Assembly (NCBI RefSeq): GCF_018131005.1
Contig: NZ_JAFCJK010000002.1
Location: 868,001-932,000, forward strand
Direction: 5' to 3'
From: Bradyrhizobium lablabi
GTDB lineage: Bacteria > Pseudomonadota > Alphaproteobacteria > Rhizobiales > Xanthobacteraceae
DNA: 64,000 nt
The first letter of the stretch is position 1. Each line of letters opens with the position of its first letter. Positions 53,160 through 61,030 of this stretch are shown here, one piece after another. A program made the translations under genes and the position numbers. The notes below the pieces were generated by a model. It searched no databases, was not told where the DNA came from, and worked only from the letters and a program-made list of their open reading frames with translations.

Positions 53160-55928
53160 TTAGCTACCACCGTTTTGCAGCACAGAGTGCACGCGTCGAG
53201 CCAGCTCGGATGCACGGAACGGCTTATGAATAATTGAAAACTCGTCGATCGCCTGGTGACGATCAAGCACATCTTCCGCGTAGCCGGAAGTAAGCAGTAT
53301 CTTGATCTCGCTGTTCCGTCGCTTCGCTTCGCGGGCGAGTTCGATACCATTGGGTTGACCCGGCATAATAATATCGCTGAAAAGAAGATCAAAATCCTGG
53401 CCGCTGTCGAGAGCCCGGATGGCTTCAGCTCCATTCCGAGCGCAGACAACCCGATAGCCGAAGCCGGCCAGCATCTCTGATGTGACTTCCAACATATCCT
53501 CATTGTCCTCGACCAAGAGGATGCGCTCCGAGCCCTGCGGCATGGACTGCTTTTGGTCAGCTTCCAGTTCGGCATGAGACTTTTGCATGGCTTTCGGCAA
53601 GTACAGAGCGATCGTGGTCCCCACGCCGGGCGCGCTTTCGACACTAATATACCCGCCGGATTGCCGGACAAAGCCATAGACCATGCTGAGACCGAGGCCG
53701 GTGCCCTTCCCGACTTCCTTGGTGGTGAAGAAGGGCTCAAAAATCCGGTCCCGCACCTCGGGAGGCATCCCATGGCCGGAATCGACGACGGACAGTCTCA
53801 CATATGATCCAGGCGGGCACCCGGTCACGGCTCCCTCGTCGAGGAGGACGTTCCGCGTCTCGATTTCAAGCACGCCGACGCCCGACATCGCATCGCGACC
53901 ATTCAGCGCCAGGTTGAGAAGAGCTGTCTCCAGCAGAGACGGATCAACCTCACACAGCCACAGTCGCTCGTCGGTCCGCAGCCTGATCTCGCATCCTCCC
54001 CCGACCGCCTGATGGACAAGCCCCTGGAATTCAGAGATCAGCTTGTTGGCATTGACAAGCTTGGGATTGAGTTTTTGTCGGCGGGAGAATGCCAGCAGCT
54101 GCGCGGTGAGAGTCGCTCCGCGGTCAGTGGCGCGCCGCGCTATTGCAAGGAACCGGCGGATTTTATCGTTGCCGCCGGAGCCCTCAATGAGCTCGAGGTT
54201 CCCCGAAATGACGGCAAGCAGGTTATTGAAGTCATGGGCAACGCCACCCGTGAGCTGGCCGACAGACTCCATCTTCTGACTCTGATGAAGCTGTTCCTCA
54301 ATGAGCTGGCGCACTTCCACGGCACGCTTGTGCTCGGTGATGTCTCGAAAAAAAATAGCGGGACCTTCGCCGGAAGGGAACGCATTGATCGCATACCAGA
54401 CACCACGCCGAGCGAACCGTACCTCGAACGAAACCGCACGATCGTGCGACATGGCCTCGCGAAGCCGACTGAAAATCTCCGTATCGGAGGCATCCAAAAG
54501 CGCCTCCTGCAGGTCCATGCCAATGAGCTCTCGCCCGTCGGCGATCTGCGTCCAAGCCTTTTGGTTGAAGAAGCTGATGCGCCAGTCGCGATCGACGATA
54601 ACCACGCTGTCGGCGGTACTTTCGAAGACCATCGTGAGCCGGGCCGCGGCGTCCTCAGCTCTCTTCTTCGCGTCGGACAATTCTCGTTCACGACGTTCCA
54701 GCGCGTCGGCCATGATATTGAAAGCGTCGGCGACCCGCGCGATTTCGGATCTGTCCTGGATGTTGACGCGGCGCGTATAGTCGCCGAGCCTCCATTGGTT
54801 CGCGGCCTCGACCAATAGTCCGAGGGGGCGATGGATGAACTGCCGGGCCCCAAGCAGCGTGAAAACCAGCACGATCATCGCGCTTAAGCTGATGAGCAGG
54901 ATGTCGAACCGAGTTCGACGCTGGATCTCGGCAAACGCCTCCGTCTTGTCGAGGCCAAAGCTCACGCGCAATCCTCCGGACTCGGGCCCGAAGGCGGAAA
55001 AGCCGACAATCCTCTCGACGCCATCGACGTCGATCAAATCTGACGCAGGCGCACGGCCAACATCCGGTTGCTCGTTGGCGACAGATAGTTTGCCCCCGAC
55101 AAACTTGCTGTTATCGGGATACCGAGCAAGGTATGTGCCGTTACGATCCATGATCGCCAGCGCGCCTCCTGCCGGAACATCCATCCGTGCGACGGAGTCC
55201 GCCAGCCAGTCGAGGCCGAGTGGTGCGATGATGACGCCGCTCATGCGACCATCATCTCCATAGAAGGGCAACGCAAATTGAATGACCCTCCGGGGAATCG
55301 AGAGCCCGGTCGAGAATTCGCCCACAGTAAATGCACCGGTCTTTAACGCGTCGGCGAAGTAGGCCCGCTCGGATACATTGACCGGATTGCGCTCACTGTT
55401 TGTGTCGCAGAAGGGTTGGCCATGCACATCAGTAATCAGGAAGGTCAGGAAAGCCGGGAAACGCGACTTCATGCCTGCCAGTGCTTCGTTGCACGACTTG
55501 CCGTCCCTCGACTTAACTGCCGGAAGTTCCGATAGCGCCATCATGACTTGCCGAATGCCCTGAATGGTCTGCTGTTGCTCTTCGGCGGCGAGCTTGGCCA
55601 GGCTGAGCGCCTGGTCCTGTACTTCCACTTGGCGCTTGCGTCGCAGGTTAGACTCGTTGGCCGCCTGGATCGCGAGTGTGGGTAACAATGCAACTGCAAG
55701 AAGCGTCAACAGACGCGACAAGATTGTCATTTCGGCCGGACTCAAACGACCCCAAGTCGCGTCAACATGCTGGGTCTCGTCTTGATCGACTGGTAACGCG
55801 TTTTGCGGAACATCCTCATCCTGGCCGCCGTTCCGGCGCCGTACGGCACCATGCGGAATTGTTTGTTCATCCCACCAATCTGAAACACGCAACTGTGTAA
55901 ACCGATTTCGTAACATCTGGAGCGACAT
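53160..55928 (-). CDS. Hybrid sensor histidine kinase, Cache-HAMP-PAS-HisKA-HATPase-REC (922 aa)
   Basis: Order by residue: a 65-residue cytoplasmic tail, TM1 at 68-90, a Cache-type periplasmic sensor at 95-335, TM2 at 341-360, HAMP at 361-415, and PAS at about 430-535. A HisKA domain follows with His565 ([17 protein letters not shown]), then HATPase with [29 protein letters not shown] and [16 protein letters not shown]-terminal receiver has its Asp in [10 protein letters not shown] and Lys in IIHKPF. The HDFNNLL box is typical of the group that passes phosphate within one protein. The ligand and output are unknown. It is divergent from a small exported-protein gene that has an EcfG-type promoter. 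Confidence 0.92.
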   Translation of the reverse strand: MSLQMLRNRFTQLRVSDWWDEQTIPHGAVRRRNGGQDEDVPQNALPVDQDETQHVDATWGRLSPAEMTILSRLLTLLAVALLPTLAIQAANESNLRRKRQVEVQDQALSLAKLAAEEQQQTIQGIRQVMMALSELPAVKSRDGKSCNEALAGMKSRFPAFLTFLITDVHGQPFCDTNSERNPVNVSERAYFADALKTGAFTVGEFSTGLSIPRRVIQFALPFYGDDGRMSGVIIAPLGLDWLADSVARMDVPAGGALAIMDRNGTYLARYPDNSKFVGGKLSVANEQPDVGRAPASDLIDVDGVERIVGFSAFGPESGGLRVSFGLDKTEAFAEIQRRTRFDILLISLSAMIVLVFTLLGARQFIHRPLGLLVEAANQWRLGDYTRRVNIQDRSEIARVADAFNIMADALERRERELSDAKKRAEDAAARLTMVFESTADSVVIVDRDWRISFFNQKAWTQIADGRELIGMDLQEALLDASDTEIFSRLREAMSHDRAVSFEVRFARRGVWYAINAFPSGEGPAIFFRDITEHKRAVEVRQLIEEQLHQSQKMESVGQLTGGVAHDFNNLLAVISGNLELIEGSGGNDKIRRFLAIARRATDRGATLTAQLLAFSRRQKLNPKLVNANKLISEFQGLVHQAVGGGCEIRLRTDERLWLCEVDPSLLETALLNLALNGRDAMSGVGVLEIETRNVLLDEGAVTGCPPGSYVRLSVVDSGHGMPPEVRDRIFEPFFTTKEVGKGTGLGLSMVYGFVRQSGGYISVESAPGVGTTIALYLPKAMQKSHAELEADQKQSMPQGSERILLVEDNEDMLEVTSEMLAGFGYRVVCARNGAEAIRALDSGQDFDLLFSDIIMPGQPNGIELAREAKRRNSEIKILLTSGYAEDVLDRHQAIDEFSIIHKPFRASELARRVHSVLQNGGS

Positions 55929-55997
55929 TCTTCGTTACAAATGTAATGCGCATCGAGCCAAGGCTACCGTCGCAAGTCGTGGCGGGCAGCAAATTCT

Positions 55998-56022
55998 GGA
56001 ACATCGCTTTCACAGCGCCGTT
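55998..56022 (+). promoter_or_regulatory. EcfG (general stress sigma) promoter match
   Basis: GGAAC (55998-56002), 16 nt, then CGTT (56019-56022), a full match to the alphaproteobacterial EcfG consensus. It lies 48 nt before the start of the small exported protein at 56070. Confidence 0.65.
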
Positions 56023-56069
56023 GTCGAGACGTGATCAGGGGAAGCACGAACCCACATGGGAGAGACGCC

Positions 56070-56381
56070 ATGAAACCGCGACAGATCCTGCTTGCGAGCT
56101 GCGTTGCAGTCCTTCTTGGCGCCGGCGGCGCACAAGCCGGTCCTTGCAACACGGCAAACAAGGATGCTGGCTCCGGCCCAACACCAGGACATACCAATCA
56201 AACCGTTGGAACAGCTGCTTCACCGCGCGACGAGCATCCGCCAACCAGCAGAATGAACAACGCGAGCGGAGATGTGGCTACATCGTCGCAGGACACACAG
56301 AAGCAGATGCAGAACCAGCCCACAGCTGCTCAGCAAGCTCAAGGCGCAAAATCCAGAACTGGCGCAGGAAACGATTGCTAG
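56070..56381 (+). CDS. Small exported protein with conserved C-terminal Cys (103 aa)
   Basis: A signal peptide (about residues 1-23, LLGAGGAQAG) is followed by a low-complexity mature part rich in Thr, Asn, Gln and Pro (GSGPTPGHTNQTVGTAA, QKQMQNQPTAAQQAQGAK). One Cys lies near the mature start (GPCNT) and one is the last residue. GGGAGAG stands 5-7 nt before the ATG. I recall similar proteins as unnamed conserved proteins in Bradyrhizobium. The upstream EcfG-type promoter suggests general-stress induction. It is probably periplasmic and disordered. Confidence 0.7.
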   Translation: MKPRQILLASCVAVLLGAGGAQAGPCNTANKDAGSGPTPGHTNQTVGTAASPRDEHPPTSRMNNASGDVATSSQDTQKQMQNQPTAAQQAQGAKSRTGAGNDC

Positions 56382-56522
56382 ACTTGCGTAGACCGGCCGC
56401 CAACCGAGGCGGCTACACGCTTCGTTCCACCACAGTCTGTGCGTGCCCGCGCGGCCGCATCAGATGCAATCGCGCTTAATCCCGCGATCTTCGCTGCTTC
56501 GTTATCAAATGGAGGGTTCAAG

Positions 56523-56786
56523 GTGCAAGCCCGGTTAGCGTCGATCTGTCTTGCGCTGTCCTGCGGATTGGCCACAGCACAGCCTGCCACAACGGGGGAC
56601 ATGAATGCGCCAACTGGCCGCTCGGCTCCCGAAGACAAGGGTCAATTGCAGCCCCAAGGTTGGACCGGCCCGATCAACACCGGCACAGGTGGCGCACCCC
56701 CCGAAAGCCCCCAGGGGCAAAGCCCGCCTGGGATGCAGCCCGCGCCAGATGGATCGACAAAAACGACTGTCGAGCCCCCCAAATAA
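56523..56786 (+). CDS. Small exported Pro/Gly-rich protein (87 aa)
   Basis: The gene starts with GTG preceded by GGAGGG at 6 nt, an ideal ribosome-binding site. A signal peptide (about residues 1-20, CGLATAQP) leads to a short Pro/Gly/Gln-rich mature chain (GWTGPINTGTGGAPPESPQGQSPPG). It has no domain and is likely extracytoplasmic and disordered. It resembles its 103-aa neighbour in style and may belong to the same stress-related set, though no EcfG promoter was found directly upstream. Confidence 0.6.
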   Translation: MQARLASICLALSCGLATAQPATTGDMNAPTGRSAPEDKGQLQPQGWTGPINTGTGGAPPESPQGQSPPGMQPAPDGSTKTTVEPPK

Positions 56787-56990
56787 TGTGATGGCGGGGT
56801 AGCAGCGCATGCAGACACGGCATCGCTTCCGGCGGAATCGTGCCAAGGAAACGCGTGCGAAAAGCGAGCCAATCTCGCTACAGCCTCAAGGAAACGCGGC
56901 AACCCGCGGGTAGCAGAGGAGCAGGCGAATTTCCGCGACGGCCTTGACCTGAATCAATGTCGCTCGAATTGGCAGGATCAGCGTTCCGGC

Positions 56991-57080
56991 ATGACCGCGC
57001 GCTACGATTGGATCACCCTAGCCGGGTACGCCGCCATATTGCTGGCGGCACTGGCGCTCGTTGCTCTTCTGTTGGCCTAA
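56991..57080 (+). CDS. Very small single-helix membrane protein candidate (29 aa)
   Basis: The product is MTARYDWITLAGYAAILL followed by an Ala/Leu helix (residues about 9-29). The ribosome-binding site is poor. The same reading frame is open upstream to 56787 with no start codon, so this could be the tail of a decayed longer gene. The stop codon abuts repeat copy C. Confidence 0.35.
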   Translation: MTARYDWITLAGYAAILLAALALVALLLA

Positions 57081-57196
57081 GCATGATCCGGAAAAGTGTG
57101 TTGCTGCCTTCCCTCGCGACAAACGCGCAACGTTTATGCGGAGATCATGCTCAGAACGAGAGATCATGATGCGACTCGACCCAATCGTATCATGAT
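57080..57196 (+). repeat. Dispersed palindromic repeat, family 1 (copy C)
   Basis: The copy begins AGCATGATCCGGAAAAGTGTG, contains GCGGAGATCATGCTCAGAAC, and ends ATCATGATGCGACTCGACCC...ATCATGATC. It has the same block order as copies A and B. Confidence 0.75.
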
Positions 57197-57338
57197 CTGC
57201 GCCACGACCTTTTAGCGCTCAAGATGCCCCCCGGCGTTGGCGACAATGCGGGGACAGGTCGAGCTTGGGAGGTCGCTCTTCAATTGAAGATACCTGCCAC
57301 CGCTTGCTGCGCCGGTGCGGCCGTGGAGTGCCTGAATT

Positions 57339-57364
57339 GAAAGAGGCCGCGTCGCGAAGCGGCC
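57339..57364 (-). terminator. Probable terminator after the PRC-barrel gene
   Basis: On the minus strand GGCCGC pairs with GCGGCC (57345-57350 with 57359-57364) and is followed by TCTTTC. A second GC-rich hairpin (GCCCC/GGGGC) precedes it. It lies about 80 nt beyond the stop. The rest of 57197-57444 holds nothing else that I recognise. Confidence 0.45.
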
Positions 57365-57444
57365 CCTTGCGGGGCTTCAAATGAAGCAAAAAACGAAAAT
57401 GGTCTCGCCCCGGCCTGCCGATCATTGAACCGCGGCTTGGAACG

Positions 57445-57807
57445 TCAGACGAACGGGACGCCGTAGTAGTCGTTCACGGAGCGACTGACCTTCGGGTCAT
57501 TCCAGTTCCACGCGCCCTCTTCGCGATACTTTGGAGCGCCGCGGAGCTGATCCTCGGTCAGGTTGGTCAGATATCCTTCGAGCTGGGTATCGTATCTCAA
57601 CGACTGCCACGGCAGCGGATAGAGATCGTCGCCGATGCCCAGAAAGCCTCCGAAACCAAGCACTGCATAGGACACCTTACCGCTGACCTTGCCGATCATC
57701 ACGCGTTCAACGCTACCGATCTTCTGGCGGTCCGCGCCATACACCGCCGTCCCTTCGACCTTGTCGCTTCCAATCAGGTTCTCAGTTTCTCTCGCTTCCG
57801 CTGCCAT
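57445..57807 (-). CDS. PRC-barrel domain protein (120 aa)
   Basis: The N-terminal half is a PRC-barrel: LIGSDKVEGTAVYGADRQKIGSVERVMIGKVSGKVSYAVLGFGGFLGIGDDLYPLPW. The last 40 residues are aromatic-rich and end in a YYGVPFV tail. Small soluble PRC-barrel proteins of this type are frequent in Rhizobiales and often belong to the general stress response. A GGAAC box lies about 60 nt upstream on the correct strand (57866-57870), but the matching -10 is GCTT rather than CGTT, so regulation is only suggestive. Confidence 0.85.
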   Translation of the reverse strand: MAAEARETENLIGSDKVEGTAVYGADRQKIGSVERVMIGKVSGKVSYAVLGFGGFLGIGDDLYPLPWQSLRYDTQLEGYLTNLTEDQLRGAPKYREEGAWNWNDPKVSRSVNDYYGVPFV

Positions 57808-57952
57808 GTCGTAAAACCTCGCTTGCGTGTTCGATGTAACTGATCAAGCCGCATCACCTGGAAGCGTTCCTATTTGTACTGACGCCGCGGTAACGTTCAT
57901 GCAGCCGATGGCAGCTGATCGCGTGTCAGCTTGGTGAAGGTGATGCTCCGTA

Positions 57953-57977
57953 GGAACGACCGCCGACGCCGTCCGTT
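57953..57977 (+). promoter_or_regulatory. EcfG (general stress sigma) promoter match
   Basis: GGAAC (57953-57957), 16 nt, then CGTT (57974-57977). It lies 30 nt before the ATG of the Gly-rich exported protein, with AGGAGG between. Confidence 0.65.
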
Positions 57978-58006
57978 GCACCAGAAGTCGACAGGAGGAA
58001 GACTGC

Positions 58007-58270
58007 ATGAGAGTTGGAAAGATCGCCTTGGCAGCTGCATTCATCATGGGATCAATTGCTTCGGCAACCGCACAGGGCGCAGGTGGAGGTGCCGGCGGTG
58101 GCGCCGGCGCCGGCGGAGGTGCCGGTGCGGGCGGAGGTGCAAGTGCCGGTGCAGGAGGCGGCGGAAACTCCCCGGCCGCCACCACCGGTCAGGGTGCATC
58201 GAGTAGCCCTCGCTCGGCGAACCCTGGCGCCACGGCCAATGATACGAAAATGAAGGGCCACAGGAAGTGA
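58007..58270 (+). CDS. Small exported Gly/Ala-repeat protein (87 aa)
   Basis: A signal peptide (about residues 1-22, SIASATAQ) is followed by a tandem GAGGGAGGGAGAGGG-type region (about residues 24-55), then a Ser/Pro/Asn tail ending in a basic KMKGHRK. AGGAGG lies 8 nt before the ATG. It has no enzymatic motif; it is probably a disordered periplasmic or surface protein. The EcfG-type promoter just upstream predicts induction in general stress, like the 103-aa protein 1.9 kb away. Confidence 0.75.
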   Translation: MRVGKIALAAAFIMGSIASATAQGAGGGAGGGAGAGGGAGAGGGASAGAGGGGNSPAATTGQGASSSPRSANPGATANDTKMKGHRK

Positions 58271-58520
58271 GACCAAAATACCCGCCGAGGCGGCACCTCG
58301 GCGGCATCTCGATATCAGCTACGGCATCTCGCGCTTTGCCATCAAGCCTTTGGAAGTTCATCCAGACTGCGCCCGAGGAATGCCCTCTATCCACCCGCGC
58401 GCTTTCAACTGCCCGCGGCCCGTTGCCGGCCTACACGGCGGGCTTGCTTTTTCCTCTATCTTGCGTGCCCGGGCTTCGCTAGGCTGAGGCTTCGGCGGCG
58501 TACCTTGGGAGGAGGCGCGC

Positions 58521-58718
58521 ATGAGGGCGATCGGCGTCGGGGTATTCGCGGTCTTTCTTCTCGTGGTTGTCTACGCGGCCTTCGATCTGCGTCGCGATCA
58601 CAACCAGATCAACCGGATCAAGGAGGAATGCCGGCAGACGTACAACGACCGTGGCAAGGTGAAAGAATGCATTCTCGACTCGGCGCTTCGGCGCGCAAGG
58701 GAACCGCAGATGCCGTAA
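58521..58718 (+). CDS. Small membrane-anchored protein (65 aa)
   Basis: One N-terminal hydrophobic segment (residues 4-22, IGVGVFAVFLLVVVYAAF) is followed by a charged helical part with two cysteines (IKEECRQTYNDRGKVKECILDSALRRAREP). The cysteines are spaced for a helix-hairpin disulfide outside the membrane. GGGAGGAGG precedes the ATG. It could be a signal-anchored periplasmic protein. No family is recognised. Confidence 0.6.
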   Translation: MRAIGVGVFAVFLLVVVYAAFDLRRDHNQINRIKEECRQTYNDRGKVKECILDSALRRAREPQMP

Positions 58719-59149
58719 AGGCGGACCTAGTCCACCGCCACGACCGTCGACTGCACGGAGCGTGGACCGTGCCGCAACACCGCGAAAGCCGACAACAGGA
58801 TCGAAATCGCTTCTGCGTCACACCAGCGGTGTGAAGTTCAAACTGCGCAGGATGCGTAGAGTGATGCGAACCAAACCAGCGACAAGACGACCCGACGGGC
58901 AAATCACTCGAAAGCCTGTCCAGTCGTCGTGCGAAAAATATTTCGCTTCCATCGTCGGGCAAATCAGTTGTTCAATCCCGCGCGTCTCACCCGAATGAGG
59001 GGCGGCTCGCGATCGTCACGAACGTGGCGTGAGATGCGGTGGACGCGGAGCGCGTGACTGACGAGCGCATGCGATGCGGACGGCGAAATCGTGTGGTCCT
59101 GACGCCCCAGTGGCTGGTGTTAAGTCCGCGGGAGGCTAGCGCCTCTTGC

Positions 59150-59320
59150 TGATGACGGTGGCAACAAAGCCCGGTCTCACCGAGGAGATCACGTATAAGC
59201 CGTAAACCATCGCGCAGGGAAAGCCGGGTCGTTTCCGGTTACACCTGTGGTCCTACCCCCGTGCTTTTTGTTGCACGGGACCCATGGGTGCGATCGGCAC
59301 CCGGCTTTCCCTGCGCCCTC
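59150..59320 (+). repeat. Structured non-coding element with nested inverted repeats
   Basis: Outer arms 59212-59229 and 59299-59316 are an 18-bp perfect inverted repeat (GCGCAGGGAAAGCCGGGT). Inside are a 7-bp hairpin CCCGTGC/GCACGGG (59258-59264, 59273-59279) and the palindrome ACCCATGGGT (59280-59289). The stretch from about 59010 may belong to the same element. I recall closely similar sequences as multi-copy in Bradyrhizobium, but cannot verify that here. Confidence 0.6.
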
Positions 59321-59395
59321 TGCTTGCAGAGAGCGACAACGACGATGCAAGGCTCGGACAATTCACGTCGCGAGAAGGTGAAGTCGTGCCTGCCC

Positions 59396-59508
59396 GTCAT
59401 TGCAAGCGAAGCGACTTGCCCGCTGTAGCCTTGGCGAAGGCGGAAGCAATCCATGATTCAGCAAACGCGGACGCGGATCGCTTCGTCGCCAGCGCTCCTC
59501 GCGATGAA
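59396..59508. repeat. Dispersed inverted repeat, family 2 (copy 3)
   Basis: The copy starts GTCATTGCAAGCGAAGCGA, contains GAAGCAATCCATGATTCAGC, and ends GGATCGCTTCGTCGCCAGCGCTCCTCGCGATGA. It has an extra block (TTGCCCGCTGTAGCCTTGGCGAAGGC) in the left arm compared with the other two copies. It lies directly after glmU. Confidence 0.7.
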
Positions 59509-59536
59509 TTGACCAGAACCGTCTCCGTCTTGACGA

Positions 59537-60895
59537 TCACTTGCTCTTCGGCGTCTTCGCCTTGGTCTTCAACTCGCGAAAGCGTGCGGCGCCGCCTTCG
59601 CGGATGGTCTGCTGGCTGCGCTCGACGGCAAGAGCGTCGTCGGGCACATCCTTGGTGATGACGGAACCGGAGCCGATATAGGCGCCTTTGCCGATCTTCA
59701 CCGGCGCCACCAGTGAGGAGTTCGTGCCGACAAAGGCGCCCTCGCCGATCAGCGTCTTGTGCTTGGAAAAGCCGTCATAGTTGCAGGTGATTGTGCCGGC
59801 GCCGAGGTTGGAATTCGCCCCAATATGAGCGTCGCCGACATAGGAGAGGTGGTTGACCTTGACGCCGGCCTCGAGCGTCGCGGCCTTCATCTCGACGAAA
59901 TTGCCGATCCGCGAACCGTCGCCGAGCGAGGTGCCCGGCCGGATCCGCGCGTATGGACCGACCAACGCCTTCTTGCCGATCTTGACCCCGACGACGTGCG
60001 AGAAGGAATGGATCACCGCGCCATCGGCAATGGAGACGCCGGGGCCGATCACCACGAAGGGTTCGATGGTGACGTCCTTGCCGAACGTCGTGTCGGCGGC
60101 GAGATAGACTGTCTCGGGCGCGATCAGCGTCACGCCGGCCTCGAGCGCTTGCTTGCGCAACCGCGCCTGCATCACGGCCTCGGCCTCTGCAAGCTGCGCC
60201 TTGGTGTTGATGCCGCGCACTTCATCTTCGCTGGTTTCGATCACAACGGCCTCCAATCCCAATTCCCTGACAATGGTGACGGCATCGGTCAGATAATATT
60301 CGCCCTTGGCATTGGCGTTGCCGATCTTCTCGATGATTTGGAGCGCCTTGCCGCCGTTGAACGCCATCATCCCGGCATTGCACAGGGTGATCCTGCGTTC
60401 CTCCGCGCTCGCGTCGGCCTGCTCGCGGATCGCGACCAGTCTGCCGTTCTCGACGATGAGGCGGCCATAGCCGGTCGGATCGGCGGCATGGAAACCCAGC
60501 ACGGCGAGCGCCGCGCCTTCTCGCAGCGGCGCGCGCAGGCGCGCAAACGTGTCCGCCGAGATCAGCGGGGTGTCGCCGAATGCGACCAGAAGATCGTCGG
60601 TGCCGCGCGCGAGGGCCTCACGCGCGGCAAGCACCGCATGCGCGGTGCCGAGCCGCTCGTGCTGGACGAAAGTCTGCGCGTCGGGGCGGATGCGGCGGGC
60701 TTCGTCTGCGACCGCCTGATGGTCCGGACCGATCACGACCGCAAGCGACGATCCTGCGCCGGCGGCCGCGGCGGCAAGAACATGCGACAGCAGCGACTGG
60801 CCTGCGACAGGATGCAGCACCTTCGGCAAGGCGGAGCGCATGCGCGTTCCCTCGCCGGCGGCCAGCACGACAGTCAGGCTCGATCGCACAGTCAT
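59537..60895 (-). CDS. glmU: Bifunctional GlmU: GlcN-1-P acetyltransferase / GlcNAc-1-P uridylyltransferase (452 aa)
   Basis: The N-terminal nucleotidyltransferase has the signature [22 protein letters not shown] (residues 10-31), and FGDTPLIS is visible. The C-terminal half is a left-handed beta-helix of hexapeptide repeats ([53 protein letters not shown]). It makes UDP-GlcNAc for peptidoglycan and lipid A. It is divergent from the SPOR-like gene. The gene downstream on this strand would normally be glmS, here displaced 9.7 kb. Confidence 0.97.
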   Translation of the reverse strand: MTVRSSLTVVLAAGEGTRMRSALPKVLHPVAGQSLLSHVLAAAAAGAGSSLAVVIGPDHQAVADEARRIRPDAQTFVQHERLGTAHAVLAAREALARGTDDLLVAFGDTPLISADTFARLRAPLREGAALAVLGFHAADPTGYGRLIVENGRLVAIREQADASAEERRITLCNAGMMAFNGGKALQIIEKIGNANAKGEYYLTDAVTIVRELGLEAVVIETSEDEVRGINTKAQLAEAEAVMQARLRKQALEAGVTLIAPETVYLAADTTFGKDVTIEPFVVIGPGVSIADGAVIHSFSHVVGVKIGKKALVGPYARIRPGTSLGDGSRIGNFVEMKAATLEAGVKVNHLSYVGDAHIGANSNLGAGTITCNYDGFSKHKTLIGEGAFVGTNSSLVAPVKIGKGAYIGSGSVITKDVPDDALAVERSQQTIREGGAARFRELKTKAKTPKSK

Positions 60896-61030
60896 TCAGT
60901 GTCCTCAATGCGACACGCCAGGATTGGCGCCGGGCCGTCTTTAATTGTTTTCCCGGGGAGAGGAAACCGATTCGCCCCTCCCCGCGCCCGGATTCAGGTT
61001 CCCGGCCCATTTCCTGTTAGTCTTTGCAGC

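Larger units (their letters stand above)
58719..59536. other. 818-nt gene-free stretch with structured repeats
   Basis: No gene-like frame was found on either strand. The stretch holds a long structured element (about 59150-59320) and a family-2 repeat copy (59396-59508) next to the glmU 3' end. From 58720 to about 59010 I see nothing. Confidence 0.55.

Noticed and set aside
57866..57870. GGAAC box upstream of the PRC-barrel gene as a third EcfG promoter
   Set aside because: At 16-17 nt spacing the -10 reads GCTT or CTTG, not CGTT. It is mentioned only as suggestive in the gene entry.
58007..58270. Gly-rich tandem repeats considered as a possible non-coding repeat or CRISPR-like array
   Set aside because: The repeats are codon-phased, follow a signal peptide and an ideal ribosome-binding site, and there are no spacers. 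It is coding.
59759..61030. A long plus-strand frame that runs in frame into the SPOR-like gene
   Set aside because: This part is antisense to glmU, has no domain, and the membrane protein begins sensibly at the GTG at 61031.
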